From positions 496,001 to 560,000 of the forward strand of contig CACNEF010000001.1 in NCBI GenBank assembly GCA_902619485.1: a DNA stretch of 64,000 nt, written 5' to 3'. The number at the start of each line of letters is the position of its first letter. The first letter of the stretch is position 1. Positions 55,092-64,000 of this stretch are shown here, in pieces. Under the pieces are notes generated by a model. That model did not search any database, was not told where the DNA came from, and saw nothing but the letters and a program-made list of their open reading frames with translations. Origin of the DNA: an uncultured SAR116 cluster alpha proteobacterium. Its GTDB lineage: Bacteria; Pseudomonadota; Alphaproteobacteria; Puniceispirillales; Marisalimonadaceae. Both the position numbers and the translations under genes were made by a program.

Positions 55092-55652
55092 TTAATTTTT
55101 TGTTGAACCCCAAAAGGTCTCTTTTTGAACCCAACCTATAAATTTATTTTTCTTAACTATCTCAACCTTACACCATTTTTTTTTACATTTTTTTATATTA
55201 ATTAATAAATTAGGCAAAAGTTTGGCTAAAGAATTACTCGAATTAGAAGGTATTTTTTTTAAAAAAGTAGTTTTTGTAATTAATCCAGTTCTTTGTGAAG
55301 ACAATAATTGAGTATGTACCCATCCTGAGGTTTTATTATATGTTACTACTTTTCTCCAATTGTTGAATTCAGCCACAACTTGTAAAGGATATCCTTTTTG
55401 TTTTAGTTCGAATTTTACTGGGAACTCTTTTCCTGGCCCAGTTCTCATGTAAGTTAATGAATTTTTTAATGAAACCATTCTAGGTATTTTTAAACCACTC
55501 CCATTAATTGATTCTTTGAGCTCTTTTGTGTTTGAATAAGCGTTTTCTGAAGATATGACAAAATTAATTATCATAAAAATTGCAGCATATATAATTATTT
55601 TACAGTTAAAAATATAAATATTCATGGTATTTAGTCTGAACACACAGGACAT
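55092..55652 (-). CDS. SH3-domain protein (bacterial SH3_3/4-like), secreted or membrane-anchored
   Basis: Hydrophobic N-terminus, SLKNSLTYMRTGPGKEFPVKFELKQKGYPLQVVAEFNNWRKV. Confidence 0.85.
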   Translation of the reverse strand: MSCVFRLNTMNIYIFNCKIIIYAAIFMIINFVISSENAYSNTKELKESINGSGLKIPRMVSLKNSLTYMRTGPGKEFPVKFELKQKGYPLQVVAEFNNWRKVVTYNKTSGWVHTQLLSSQRTGLITKTTFLKKIPSNSSNSLAKLLPNLLINIKKCKKKWCKVEIVKKNKFIGWVQKETFWGSTKN

Positions 55653-56380
55653 TGGTTATTTTTTATAAGTTTGATTTTATCTAGATTTAGAGTTAACCCA
55701 TCATATAAAAATAAATTTCCTGCTGTAGATTGATAATTTTTAAAAGCTATTTCTTTTATGGCCTCATTAACTTGCATACTTCCAATTAAGCCTGTCACTG
55801 GTCCAATTATTCCAGCCTCTCTGCAATTAGTAATTGGAGCTTTTTCATTAGTTCTTGGAAAAATACATTCATAACAAGGGTAATTTTTGTTTAATCCACT
55901 TTTCCAAATGGCTAATTGACCTTCCATTTGTACAGCAGAGCCAGAAATTAAAATTTTTTTGCACTTGTGTGATAAAAAATTTAAAATATACTTAGTTTCG
56001 GAATTGTCACAACAATCAAAAATCAAATCAAAATTACTAACATCTATTGATTCATCAAAAAGTATTTTTTTGGAAGTAATTGAAATATTTGGATTTATTT
56101 TGAGACACTCTTGTACTAAATTTTCAGCTTTACTATTTCCTATGTGATTATTTTTATGAGCGATTTGTCTGTTTAGGTTACTAATTTCAACAATATCTTG
56201 ATCGTAAATCTCTATATGTCCAAACCCTGCTGCAGAAGCGTAAAGTGCAACTGGACAACCTAAACCACCAGCTCCAACAATTAAACAATTGGTGTTAAGT
56301 AATCTTTCTTGACCTTCCTCATCAAAGTTAGGAATGATTACCTGTCTTGCATATCTATTAAGATCGTCATCATTAAGCAT
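55631..56380 (-). CDS. HesA/MoeB/ThiF family adenylyltransferase
   Basis: RYARQVIIPNFDEEGQERLLNTNCLIVGAGGLGCPVALYASAAGFG; CYECIFP and CPVC zinc cysteines. Confidence 0.93.
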   Translation of the reverse strand: MLNDDDLNRYARQVIIPNFDEEGQERLLNTNCLIVGAGGLGCPVALYASAAGFGHIEIYDQDIVEISNLNRQIAHKNNHIGNSKAENLVQECLKINPNISITSKKILFDESIDVSNFDLIFDCCDNSETKYILNFLSHKCKKILISGSAVQMEGQLAIWKSGLNKNYPCYECIFPRTNEKAPITNCREAGIIGPVTGLIGSMQVNEAIKEIAFKNYQSTAGNLFLYDGLTLNLDKIKLIKNNQCPVCSD

Positions 56381-57818
56381 TTACAGCTCTTTTGTTGTAA
56401 TTAATTAAAAGATCGTTAATTCTATTAGCTAAATGGTAAGCCACAGATTTCTTACTTTGTTTTTCCCATTGCTCATAATTATTTTTATAAATAAGAAATA
56501 CTTTATTAAACTCTTCCCCAAAAACTTTATTATTGCTGACATCATTAGCAATTATTAAATCAACATTTTTTGATATTAATTTAGAATAGGAATTATCTTT
56601 GATATTACTTGTTTCTGCTGAAAATCCAATTACGATCTTCGGTCTTAACTTGCTTTTAGAAATTGTTTCTAAAATATCTGGGTTTTTTATGGTTTCGAAT
56701 AGCAATTTTTCTTTGGTTTTTTTAATTTTATTATTTGTGTCAATTTTATTATTTGATGATGTTTTGGGTATTAATCTCCAATCTGCTACTGCTGCACAAC
56801 AAATTAAAATATCAGCAGGGAGTTGTTGAGTTACGTTATCTAACATTTCCTGAGCAGTTTTAACTTTTATTACATTATGACAATTCGGAAAAGGAATACT
56901 TACAGGTCCACTAATCAGAGTTACTTTTGCTCCTCTTTTTGTCAATTCAGAAGTAATTTCAAAACCTTGTTTCCCAGATGATTTATTGCTTACAAACCTT
57001 ATTGGGTCAATTGCCTCTACCGTAGGCCCTGCTGTTATTATAACTGAAATATCTTGAAATTGATTAGAAAGTTTTTGTTTTTCCCTCATGTATGAAATGA
57101 TAAACCCAAATATTTCTCTCGGCTCTGGAAATCTTCCTTTTCCGCTCTCGCCACACGCCATATCTCCTGTATCTGGCTCTATAAATTCTATACCTCTTTC
57201 TAATAGTTTTTTGTAATTGTCGCGTGTTGCCAAGTTATTCCACATAACAGGGTTCATTGAAGGAGCCATAATTATTTTTGAGAAAGAAGCAAGCAAAATA
57301 GTACTTGCTAAATCATCAGCTATTCCATTCGCGAGTTTTGCCATTATATTTGCAGTTGCGGGAGCAACTAAAATTATATCTGGGCTTCTAGCTAAGTTTA
57401 TATGATTCATTTTTGTCTCGTCTTCAATAGAAAATAAATCAATATAACATTTTTTCTCATTTAAGCTTGTTACTAACAAAGGTGTGATAAATTTCTGAGC
57501 TGATTTAGTCATAACAACGTCAAGCTCAATGTCAGTTTTCTTAATCAATCTAATTATTTCAAGAGATTTATATGATGCTATACCTCCACTAATAATTAAC
57601 AAAATTTTAAATTTAAAATCATGCAATTTTTGTGTCGGTAAAAAATGTTCAATGTTTATATCTAGATATGAACTCAGTTCTAAAACATCTTTATGTTTAG
57701 TGCTTGGTATTTTATTAAGCTTTTTCCAATTTGAAATTGCAGAGGGTTTGATTTTTAATTTTTCTGCGACAGCACCTGTTCCACCAAGTAAAGAAATAAG
57801 TTGAGAGATTTTATTCAT
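56373..57818 (-). CDS. coaBC: CoaBC (phosphopantothenoylcysteine decarboxylase/phosphopantothenate-cysteine ligase) with N-terminal HTH domain
   Basis: Residues from ATG 57818: MNKISQLISLLGGTGAVAEKLKIKPSAISNWKKLNKIPSTKHKDVLELSSYLDINIEHFL (Cro/YdaS-like HTH), then FKILLIISGGIASYKSLEIIRLIKK (CoaC) and ITAGPTVEAIDPIRFVSNKSSGKQG (CoaB) without a stop. Confidence 0.93.
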   Translation of the reverse strand: MNKISQLISLLGGTGAVAEKLKIKPSAISNWKKLNKIPSTKHKDVLELSSYLDINIEHFLPTQKLHDFKFKILLIISGGIASYKSLEIIRLIKKTDIELDVVMTKSAQKFITPLLVTSLNEKKCYIDLFSIEDETKMNHINLARSPDIILVAPATANIMAKLANGIADDLASTILLASFSKIIMAPSMNPVMWNNLATRDNYKKLLERGIEFIEPDTGDMACGESGKGRFPEPREIFGFIISYMREKQKLSNQFQDISVIITAGPTVEAIDPIRFVSNKSSGKQGFEITSELTKRGAKVTLISGPVSIPFPNCHNVIKVKTAQEMLDNVTQQLPADILICCAAVADWRLIPKTSSNNKIDTNNKIKKTKEKLLFETIKNPDILETISKSKLRPKIVIGFSAETSNIKDNSYSKLISKNVDLIIANDVSNNKVFGEEFNKVFLIYKNNYEQWEKQSKKSVAYHLANRINDLLINYNKRAVNA

Positions 57819-57886
57819 GAGCAAAACTACATAATTATAATAATAAACTACAATAACTGAAAAATATGAAAAATAAATGAAATTTT
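57819..57886 (-). promoter_or_regulatory. Candidate promoter and operator of HTH-coaBC
   Basis: Minus-strand TATAAT (57839-57834) flanked by exact direct repeats TGTAGTTT at 57852-57845 and 57831-57824, start-to-start 21 bp. Confidence 0.4.
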
Positions 57887-59335
57887 TCATTTATTTGATA
57901 AAATTTCATCAATTTTCCTAATTATTTCAGGGATTTTCAGTAAAGCTAGTTTGTTTTTATGAAACCATTCTTCTAAGACTTTAAATGGGTCGTGTGTATC
58001 AGTAATCCATTTATGTATTAATGGTCTGGACAATTCCCACATATTTATATCTGGATTTATTTGTCTAGTTGTTCCTTCAGCCATTAACATATTTTTTTGT
58101 AATAGTGTAAATTGTGGTTGCACTTCAATGTTAAAATTTTTTGATAAATTCAGTATTTGACCTAGCAATTTAGCTAAAGAAACTTCACCAATAGGTTTAT
58201 TTAAAATAGGTGTAGAAATTGCTCTTATTGCTTGAGAGAGATGATCGTGGCAAATATCTTTACCTAACATATTTGCTTCATCATGTATTTCAACAACTTT
58301 CTTATAATTTTTATTTAAAAGATAAGTAAGTAATAATGCTAGAAATTGCCTGTCATTATTTGATAGTCTGCCCATGATACCAAAATCAATAGGTACCAGT
58401 GCTCCTTCCTTATCAATTAGAATATTTCCGGGATGCATATCCCCATGAAAGAAACCATCACGAAAAACCTGGAGGAAGAAAACTTCTGTGCCTATTTCTG
58501 TTAAATTTTTAATATTATGTTTAGAGGCCTTGAGGGATTCTAAATCATCAATTCTAATCCCATCTATAAATTCCAGAACAAGCATATTTTTAGTTGTAAA
58601 CTCCCAGTAAACTTTGGGAACTCTATAATTATGATGATCTTTGAAATTTTCAGCAAGTTCATCCGCTGCAGAAGCTTCTAATGTTAAATCAAGCTCATTC
58701 AAAGAAACTTCTGATAATACCTCTACATTTTTTGGAAGCTTGAGTCTTTTTATAGTTGGAATACAAAATTCTAAAAACTTGGTAATCCAATAAAAAAAAG
58801 TGAAGTCTCTAAACAATTCTTTATGTATATTTGGCTTTAATATTTTTATCGCTACTTTTTTTCCATTTTTTAGGATTCCTGTGTGGACTTGAGCAACAGA
58901 CGCGCTTGCGATAGGATTATCTTCAAAGAAAGCTAAAGTTTCTTGAAGAAACTTTTGATTTTCATCCTGAATAATTTTTCTCGAAATAGAATTTGAAAAA
59001 GGTTTTAATTTACCTTGTAATATTTTAAGTTCATCACATGTTTTTTTTCCAAGAATATCAGGTCTTGTTGACAAAGCCTGTCCAAATTTTATATATCCAG
59101 GCCCCAAGTTGATTAAAACATTTGAAAGATTTTTTCCAATTTCTTTTTGATTGTTATTTCCAAAAATAAAATTTAAAATTTTTAAAATTAATTCTATTTG
59201 TTTATTAAAATATTTGTTTTCAATTAGAAGAGCTAAAATGCCAGTTCTAATTACTTTAATAAATACTAAAAAACTTTTGATTAAAAAATATGGTATTTTC
59301 CATACTGGGTATTCTAGCTTTTTTTTAATCTTCAT
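57887..59335 (-). CDS. ubiB: UbiB/ABC1-family ubiquinone biosynthesis protein
   Basis: KFGQALSTRPDILG, ASASVAQVHTG, FFHGDMHPGNILID. Confidence 0.96.
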   Translation of the reverse strand: MKIKKKLEYPVWKIPYFLIKSFLVFIKVIRTGILALLIENKYFNKQIELILKILNFIFGNNNQKEIGKNLSNVLINLGPGYIKFGQALSTRPDILGKKTCDELKILQGKLKPFSNSISRKIIQDENQKFLQETLAFFEDNPIASASVAQVHTGILKNGKKVAIKILKPNIHKELFRDFTFFYWITKFLEFCIPTIKRLKLPKNVEVLSEVSLNELDLTLEASAADELAENFKDHHNYRVPKVYWEFTTKNMLVLEFIDGIRIDDLESLKASKHNIKNLTEIGTEVFFLQVFRDGFFHGDMHPGNILIDKEGALVPIDFGIMGRLSNNDRQFLALLLTYLLNKNYKKVVEIHDEANMLGKDICHDHLSQAIRAISTPILNKPIGEVSLAKLLGQILNLSKNFNIEVQPQFTLLQKNMLMAEGTTRQINPDINMWELSRPLIHKWITDTHDPFKVLEEWFHKNKLALLKIPEIIRKIDEILSNK

Positions 59336-60091
59336 TTAGATTTTCCAGCCACTATGTAAGGCAACTATACCGTTTGATAAGTTTCTGCACTTTACTCTAG
59401 AAAATCCAGCTTGAGAAAACATTTGAGTGAGCTCAGCTTGAGTAGGGAATTTTCTTATAGACTCAACTAAATATCTGTAAGCTTCCTTGTTGCCAGTAAC
59501 TTTATCTCCTATTAATGGCATAATTTTAAAAGACCATAAATCGTAAAATTTCTTTAGGAAATCATTTTCTACATGGCTAAATTCTAAACATATAAATCTT
59601 CCACCAGGCTTTAGAATACGGTAAATTTCTTTTAATGATTTATTTCTATCTGTAATATTTCTTAAACCAAAACTGATGGTCGCTCTTTCAAATGAATTAT
59701 CTGAAGCTGGAATATCCTCTGCACTTGCAATAGTCCACTCTAAATTTCGAATATTTTTGTACTTTTTTCTACTTACTTCTATCATTTTTTTATTTATATC
59801 AAAAATGTGAGCTGAGTTACCTCCTGCATTTATAAATTTATTAGCGATATCACCTGTCCCTCCAGCAATATCGGCCAAATTTTGATTACCTTGAGGAGCT
59901 AACCAATTAATTAAATTATTTTTCCAACTTCTATGAATACCTAAACTTGTTATATCATTCATAAGGTCGTATTTGCCAGCAACTGAATCGAATACATAAT
60001 TAACTAATTTTTGTTTATCATTTTTTTTTACCGACTTGTAACCAAAGTCAACATTATTTTGATTTTCACGTACCATCATTAACCTAGACAA
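59336..60091 (-). CDS. ubiE: Ubiquinone/menaquinone C-methyltransferase
   Basis: YDLMNDITSLGIHRSWKN, LADIAGGTGDIA, FGLRNITDRNKSLKEIYRILKPGGRF. Confidence 0.97.
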   Translation of the reverse strand: MSRLMMVRENQNNVDFGYKSVKKNDKQKLVNYVFDSVAGKYDLMNDITSLGIHRSWKNNLINWLAPQGNQNLADIAGGTGDIANKFINAGGNSAHIFDINKKMIEVSRKKYKNIRNLEWTIASAEDIPASDNSFERATISFGLRNITDRNKSLKEIYRILKPGGRFICLEFSHVENDFLKKFYDLWSFKIMPLIGDKVTGNKEAYRYLVESIRKFPTQAELTQMFSQAGFSRVKCRNLSNGIVALHSGWKI

Positions 60092-60166
60092 TTTATTTAA
60101 TTTATATCTTAATTAAAATTAATATACTTTTTAAATTTGTTTAAAGATAGAGGAAAAAGGACAAAA

Positions 60167-61000
60167 ATGCCTGAATTACCAGAAGTTGAGACAGTATGTT
60201 TAGCCTTATCTAAAATTTTAAATAATTCTGAAGTGAGTAATATTGAGATATTTAGAAAAGATTTAAGATGGACTATAAATGATAACTTAGAAACAGATTT
60301 AAAAGAAAAAATTTTAAAAAAACCATATAGAAGAGGTAAGTATATTTTAATTCCAACTTCCAAAGAACATATATTATTATTTCATTTAGGGATGAGTGGA
60401 ACAATAAAGATTTTATCTGGAGAATATAAGGTATTTAAGCACGATCATGTTAAAATTAAGATAGAAACTGAAGATAATAATTTTTTTACAATTGTGTATA
60501 ATGATCCTAGAAGATTTGGGTATGTTGATTTTTTTCATATTAGTAAAATTAAAAATCACTTTTTACTTAAAAAATTAGGTGTAGAACCACTTGGAAAGGA
60601 CTTCACTATACAATATCTACAAAAAAAAATGTATAATAAATCAAAGTGTGTCAAAAACTTTTTAATGGATCAAAGTATCATTGCTGGTATAGGTAACATT
60701 TATGCTAGTGAGATTTTATATGAAGCCAATATTAGTCCTTTACGAACTGTGGATAAGCTTAACAAAGAACATTTAAAATCCATAATAACTGCAACAAAAT
60801 TTATTTTAAAAAAATCAATTAATGCTGGTGGAACATCCATTAGAAACCACTTGCAGCCAGATGGAAATCTTGGATATTTTGTACAAAAACTCAAAGTTTA
60901 TGGAAAGAACAAATCTAAATGTAATAAATGCAATAATGTGATAGTTTTAATAAATATTAATAATCGATCAACGTATTATTGTAGCAACTGTCAAAGGTAG
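60167..61000 (+). CDS. mutM: Formamidopyrimidine-DNA glycosylase
   Basis: MPELPEVETV (start must be ATG 60167 because Pro2 is catalytic); C-terminal CNKCNNVIV...YYCSNCQ zinc finger. Confidence 0.97.
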   Translation: MPELPEVETVCLALSKILNNSEVSNIEIFRKDLRWTINDNLETDLKEKILKKPYRRGKYILIPTSKEHILLFHLGMSGTIKILSGEYKVFKHDHVKIKIETEDNNFFTIVYNDPRRFGYVDFFHISKIKNHFLLKKLGVEPLGKDFTIQYLQKKMYNKSKCVKNFLMDQSIIAGIGNIYASEILYEANISPLRTVDKLNKEHLKSIITATKFILKKSINAGGTSIRNHLQPDGNLGYFVQKLKVYGKNKSKCNKCNNVIVLININNRSTYYCSNCQR

Positions 61001-61034
61001 TTTTTCAATAAAATAAATATATATCTTTATTAGC

Positions 61035-61063
61035 TTGACAATTAATAAAGAAAAATTTAATCC
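61035..61063 (+). promoter_or_regulatory. Putative sigma70-type promoter for rpsT
   Basis: TTGACA (61035-61040) with TTTAAT/TAATCC-type -10 at 15-17 bp. Confidence 0.35.
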
Positions 61064-61089
61064 ATATGGAATATTTGAAAGGTTTTATT

Positions 61090-61353
61090 ATGGCTAATCA
61101 CGCATCGGCAAAAAAGAGAATTAGAAGAAATGCTAGAATGGAAATTGTAAATAAGATCAGAAAAAACAGGGTCAGATCTTTTATAAAAAAAGTTGAAATA
61201 GCTATAGATAAATCTGATAAAGTATTAGCTGAAGAAGCTTTCAAAATAGCTCAACCAGAAATGCATAGATCAGTTTCAAAAGGTGTTTTTAAAAAAAATA
61301 CAATGTCTAGAAAATTATCCAGACTTTCTACTAGAATAAAAAATATAGCTTAA
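61090..61353 (+). CDS. rpsT: Ribosomal protein S20
   Basis: MANHASAKKRIRRNARMEIVNKIRKNRVRSFIKKVE; ATG 61090 rather than the ORF-track 61066. Confidence 0.97.
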   Translation: MANHASAKKRIRRNARMEIVNKIRKNRVRSFIKKVEIAIDKSDKVLAEEAFKIAQPEMHRSVSKGVFKKNTMSRKLSRLSTRIKNIA

Positions 61354-61832
61354 ACTTATTTTGAAAATGAATTTTAATTAAAAATGCACTTGCCTCTTTT
61401 TTTTAGAATAATCAATCCAACGATTCGCGTAATTTAGAAAAATAATAAGCTTAGGATTTATGAAAATTTTATTCAAAAAATAAATTAAAACAATTTTTGA
61501 AGTTATAATAAATTTTAAATATCATTTAAGAGAATCATAATAAATTCAAAGAAGTAGGATTAATAATTAGAAAATAATCTAAAGTATTTTATTTTCTTCA
61601 TCGAACATTTATTTAACTTTTTTAATTGTTTTAAATATTCCAAAAAAATTTAATCTACTGTTTTATTTATCTTTTTTACAGATAATTAAAAATCAATATA
61701 TTTTTTTATTTTATTATTACCTCAAATCTTGCGATTGGTTTGTATAAATATATATTTGAGTTTGTTAATCATTTTGTGTTTTCAAGAAATAATCTGGTTA
61801 CATTATCTTTTTTAAAATAGGATTTTGAAAAA

Positions 61833-63272
61833 ATGTCTAATGTTGAAATTAATTCTAATTTAGAAGATATTAACAACAAAAATACAAATGACATTAATGA
61901 AATATTTATCACTCAGAAAAGTCAGTGGGAAGAGATTAAAACTTTAATATCTAAAAATATAAAAGAAATTTTTTGGAAAGCCTGGATTAATCCTCTTAAG
62001 TTTGAAAAATATGAGAAAGGTATTTTACACCTTTCAACTGACTCCCAAATAATTTCTAACAGAGCAGAAAATCAATATTACGAAACTATTTTTTTTGAAG
62101 CCTCTAAATTTTTTAAGTCTTTAAAAAAAATTCAATTTCATACATCTTATTTTAAGAATAATGAAAATATTTCTAAAAAAAATAAAGTTAAAAAAGTTAA
62201 AATAGATCAACTGATCAATTATAATGATTTATCTTTTATTGAGAGTATGTCAATGAAAACAAACTCTAAGTTTTGTTTCGATAATTTTGTCGTGGGTGAA
62301 GCTAATCAAATGCCATATGCTGCATCTAAAAGAATATGTGAAAAAAATTCTTTAACTTACAATCCGCTATTTATTCATGGTAATGTAGGAATGGGAAAAA
62401 CACATCTATTAAATGCAATTGCAATAGAATTAAAAGCAAATATTCCTAATTTAAAAATTGTAATGATGTCTGCCGAGAGGTTTATGTATCAATTTATAAA
62501 ATCAATTAGATTAAAAGAGACAATTAAATTCAAAGATCAATTTCGATCAATTGATATTTTACTGATTGATGATATCCAATTTATAGGTGGTAAAGAGTCT
62601 ACTCAAGAAGAATTTTTTTATACTTTTAATGAATTAATTAACCAAGGAAAACAAATAATAATTTCATCTAATAAATCTCCAGTTGATTTAGTGTCTTTAG
62701 ATGAAAGACTCAAATCCAGATTATCAGGCGGTCTTGTTGTAGATTTTCTTCCAACTAATTACGAATTGAGATTACAAATATTGAAAAAAAAAATAGAAGT
62801 ATTAAACATTAATATTCCAATTGATGTGCTTCAGTTTGTAGCTAGTAAAATAGTAAATAATATTAGAGAATTAGAAGGTGCATTGAATCGTATTTGGGCT
62901 AACTTTGAGTTAACAGGTAAAAATATTAATATAGAAAATTCTACAAATTTATTATCTGATCTAATTTCTGCACGTGAAAAAACTATTTCTATAGATAATA
63001 TACAGAAAAAAGTTTCATCTTATTATAATCTTGCTTTTTCTGACATGACTTCATCTAAAAGATCTATTAATATTGCTAGACCTAGACAAATAGCGATGTA
63101 CCTTTCTAAGGGACTAACAAGTTATTCTTACCCTGAAATTGGTAAAGCTTTTGGTGGTAAAGATCATACAACAGTCATACATGCTGTAAAAAAAATTGAG
63201 TCAATGCTTGAAATTGATCAAAAATTAAAAAAACATATTTTTGAGTTAAAAGAGAACATTTTTAAACTATAA
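61833..63272 (+). CDS. dnaA: Chromosomal replication initiator DnaA
   Basis: PLFIHGNVGMGKTHLLNAIA Walker A, LLIDDIQFIGGKESTQEEFF, C-terminal KAFGGKDHTTVIHAVKKIE. Confidence 0.99.
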   Translation: MSNVEINSNLEDINNKNTNDINEIFITQKSQWEEIKTLISKNIKEIFWKAWINPLKFEKYEKGILHLSTDSQIISNRAENQYYETIFFEASKFFKSLKKIQFHTSYFKNNENISKKNKVKKVKIDQLINYNDLSFIESMSMKTNSKFCFDNFVVGEANQMPYAASKRICEKNSLTYNPLFIHGNVGMGKTHLLNAIAIELKANIPNLKIVMMSAERFMYQFIKSIRLKETIKFKDQFRSIDILLIDDIQFIGGKESTQEEFFYTFNELINQGKQIIISSNKSPVDLVSLDERLKSRLSGGLVVDFLPTNYELRLQILKKKIEVLNINIPIDVLQFVASKIVNNIRELEGALNRIWANFELTGKNINIENSTNLLSDLISAREKTISIDNIQKKVSSYYNLAFSDMTSSKRSINIARPRQIAMYLSKGLTSYSYPEIGKAFGGKDHTTVIHAVKKIESMLEIDQKLKKHIFELKENIFKL

Positions 63273-63313
63273 ATATTTCTTTATTAATCAAAGAATTTCT
63301 TCGATGTAATTGC

Positions 63314-63343
63314 TTGCTGAAACAACTTTAAACATGTTATAAA
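63314..63343 (+). promoter_or_regulatory. Putative promoter for dnaN
   Basis: TTGCTG (63314-63319), 18-bp spacer, TATAAA (63338-63343). Confidence 0.3.
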
Positions 63344-63387
63344 TAATTGAATATTTTATTTTTTTATAAAATAATTGAGGTTCGAGT

Positions 63388-64000
63388 ATGAATTTTACCA
63401 TAGATAGGAATAATCTTTTAAAACCACTAGGTCATGTATATTCTGTGGTAGAAAGAAGAAACACTATTCCTATTTTATCTAATGTACTTATAGAAACTAA
63501 TTCATCAAAAGTCTCATTTACTGCTACTGACATGGATATGGATATTGTAGAAGAAACAAATTGTATAGTATCAAGTCAAGGAAAAGTAACGTTATCTGCA
63601 CATACATTATATGATATTATAAGAAAACTTCCAGATGGTTCAGAAGTCAAAGTTGAGCTCAAAGAATTAAATGTAGAAGTTTCAGCAGGTAAATCCAAAT
63701 TTATTCTTCCAACTTTACCTGTTGATGATTATCCAATTATGACAAATATTGAAAAAGATTATGAATTCAACGTGCAGTCAATAGACCTTGCCAATTTAAT
63801 TGATAATACAAAATTTGCAATTTCGTTAGAGGAAACAAGATATTATTTAAATGGTATTTTTTTGCATGTTCCTAATTCAGATAGTCACAAATTAAGAGCT
63901 GTTGCCACTGACGGACATAGATTAGCTCAAGCAGAGATACCTCTTCCTGAAGGAGCATCTAACATGCCTGGTATAATCTTGCCAAGAAAAGCTGTAGGTG
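63388..64000 (+). CDS. dnaN: DNA polymerase III beta sliding clamp (3' truncated by window edge)
   Basis: ATG 63388: MNFTIDRNNLLKPLGHVYSVVERRNTIPILSNVLIETN...; open to window end. Confidence 0.96.
   Translation, partial: MNFTIDRNNLLKPLGHVYSVVERRNTIPILSNVLIETNSSKVSFTATDMDMDIVEETNCIVSSQGKVTLSAHTLYDIIRKLPDGSEVKVELKELNVEVSAGKSKFILPTLPVDDYPIMTNIEKDYEFNVQSIDLANLIDNTKFAISLEETRYYLNGIFLHVPNSDSHKLRAVATDGHRLAQAEIPLPEGASNMPGIILPRKAVG

Noticed and set aside
57819-57890. ORF-track N-terminal extension MKNFIYFSYFSVIVVYYYNYVVLL of coaBC
   Set aside because: Hydrophobic translation of the AT-rich intergenic promoter; ATG 57818 directly before the HTH is a better start.
61354-61832. Confident oriC call at the dnaA upstream gap
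   Set aside because: No cluster of DnaA boxes visible, only one near-match; alphaproteobacterial origins are often not next to dnaA. Kept only as a finding to test.
63345-63372. AT-only hairpin ATTTTAT...ATAAAAT before dnaN
   Set aside because: No GC pairs, weak stability, expected by chance at this base composition.
1-64000. CRISPR arrays, tRNA/rRNA genes, transposons, prophage or toxin-antitoxin loci
   Set aside because: No repeat-spacer structure, tRNA-like cloverleaf region or mobile-element protein seen; coding density by housekeeping genes leaves almost no space. The HTH resembling YdaS/Cro is fused to CoaBC, not part of a phage module.

Overview
The window is a compact, very AT-rich (about 30% GC by eye) chromosomal segment, almost certainly from an alphaproteobacterium of the genome-streamlined, probably marine type. 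I infer this from gene order and protein families; the exact taxon cannot be fixed from sequence reading alone. It is nearly all housekeeping genes: coaE(partial)-dnaQ / secB / Tim44-like-Smr-hisBH-GNAT-hisAFE-HIT / gshB-BON-rsmI / LpoA-like / hemW-rdgB-rph / grpE-dnaK-dnaJ-dapB / PfkB / maeB-pta / mutS-glnD-murJ-trpS-nfuA-Bax-like / polysaccharide deacetylase / tsaB-rimI-OlsB-like-PlsC-like-miaB-phoH-ybeY-corC-lnt-metK-trmB / rimP-nusA-infB-rbfA-truB-rpsO-pnp-ech / fabI-fabB-fabA / SH3-ThiF-coaBC-ubiB-ubiE / mutM-rpsT-dnaA-dnaN(partial). I saw no tRNA, rRNA, CRISPR array, transposase or prophage. The most unusual signal is an in-frame N-terminal helix-turn-helix domain on the CoA biosynthesis protein CoaBC. 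Its promoter region carries an exact 8-bp direct repeat (TGTAGTTT) spaced 21 bp, flanking a TATAAT, which suggests a possible autoregulated CoA enzyme-repressor. Other items are a promoter followed at once by a terminator-like hairpin before rimP, shared sigma32-like elements before grpE and dnaK with hrcA absent, seven convergent gene pairs with no room for terminators, and a 479-bp gap upstream of dnaA.
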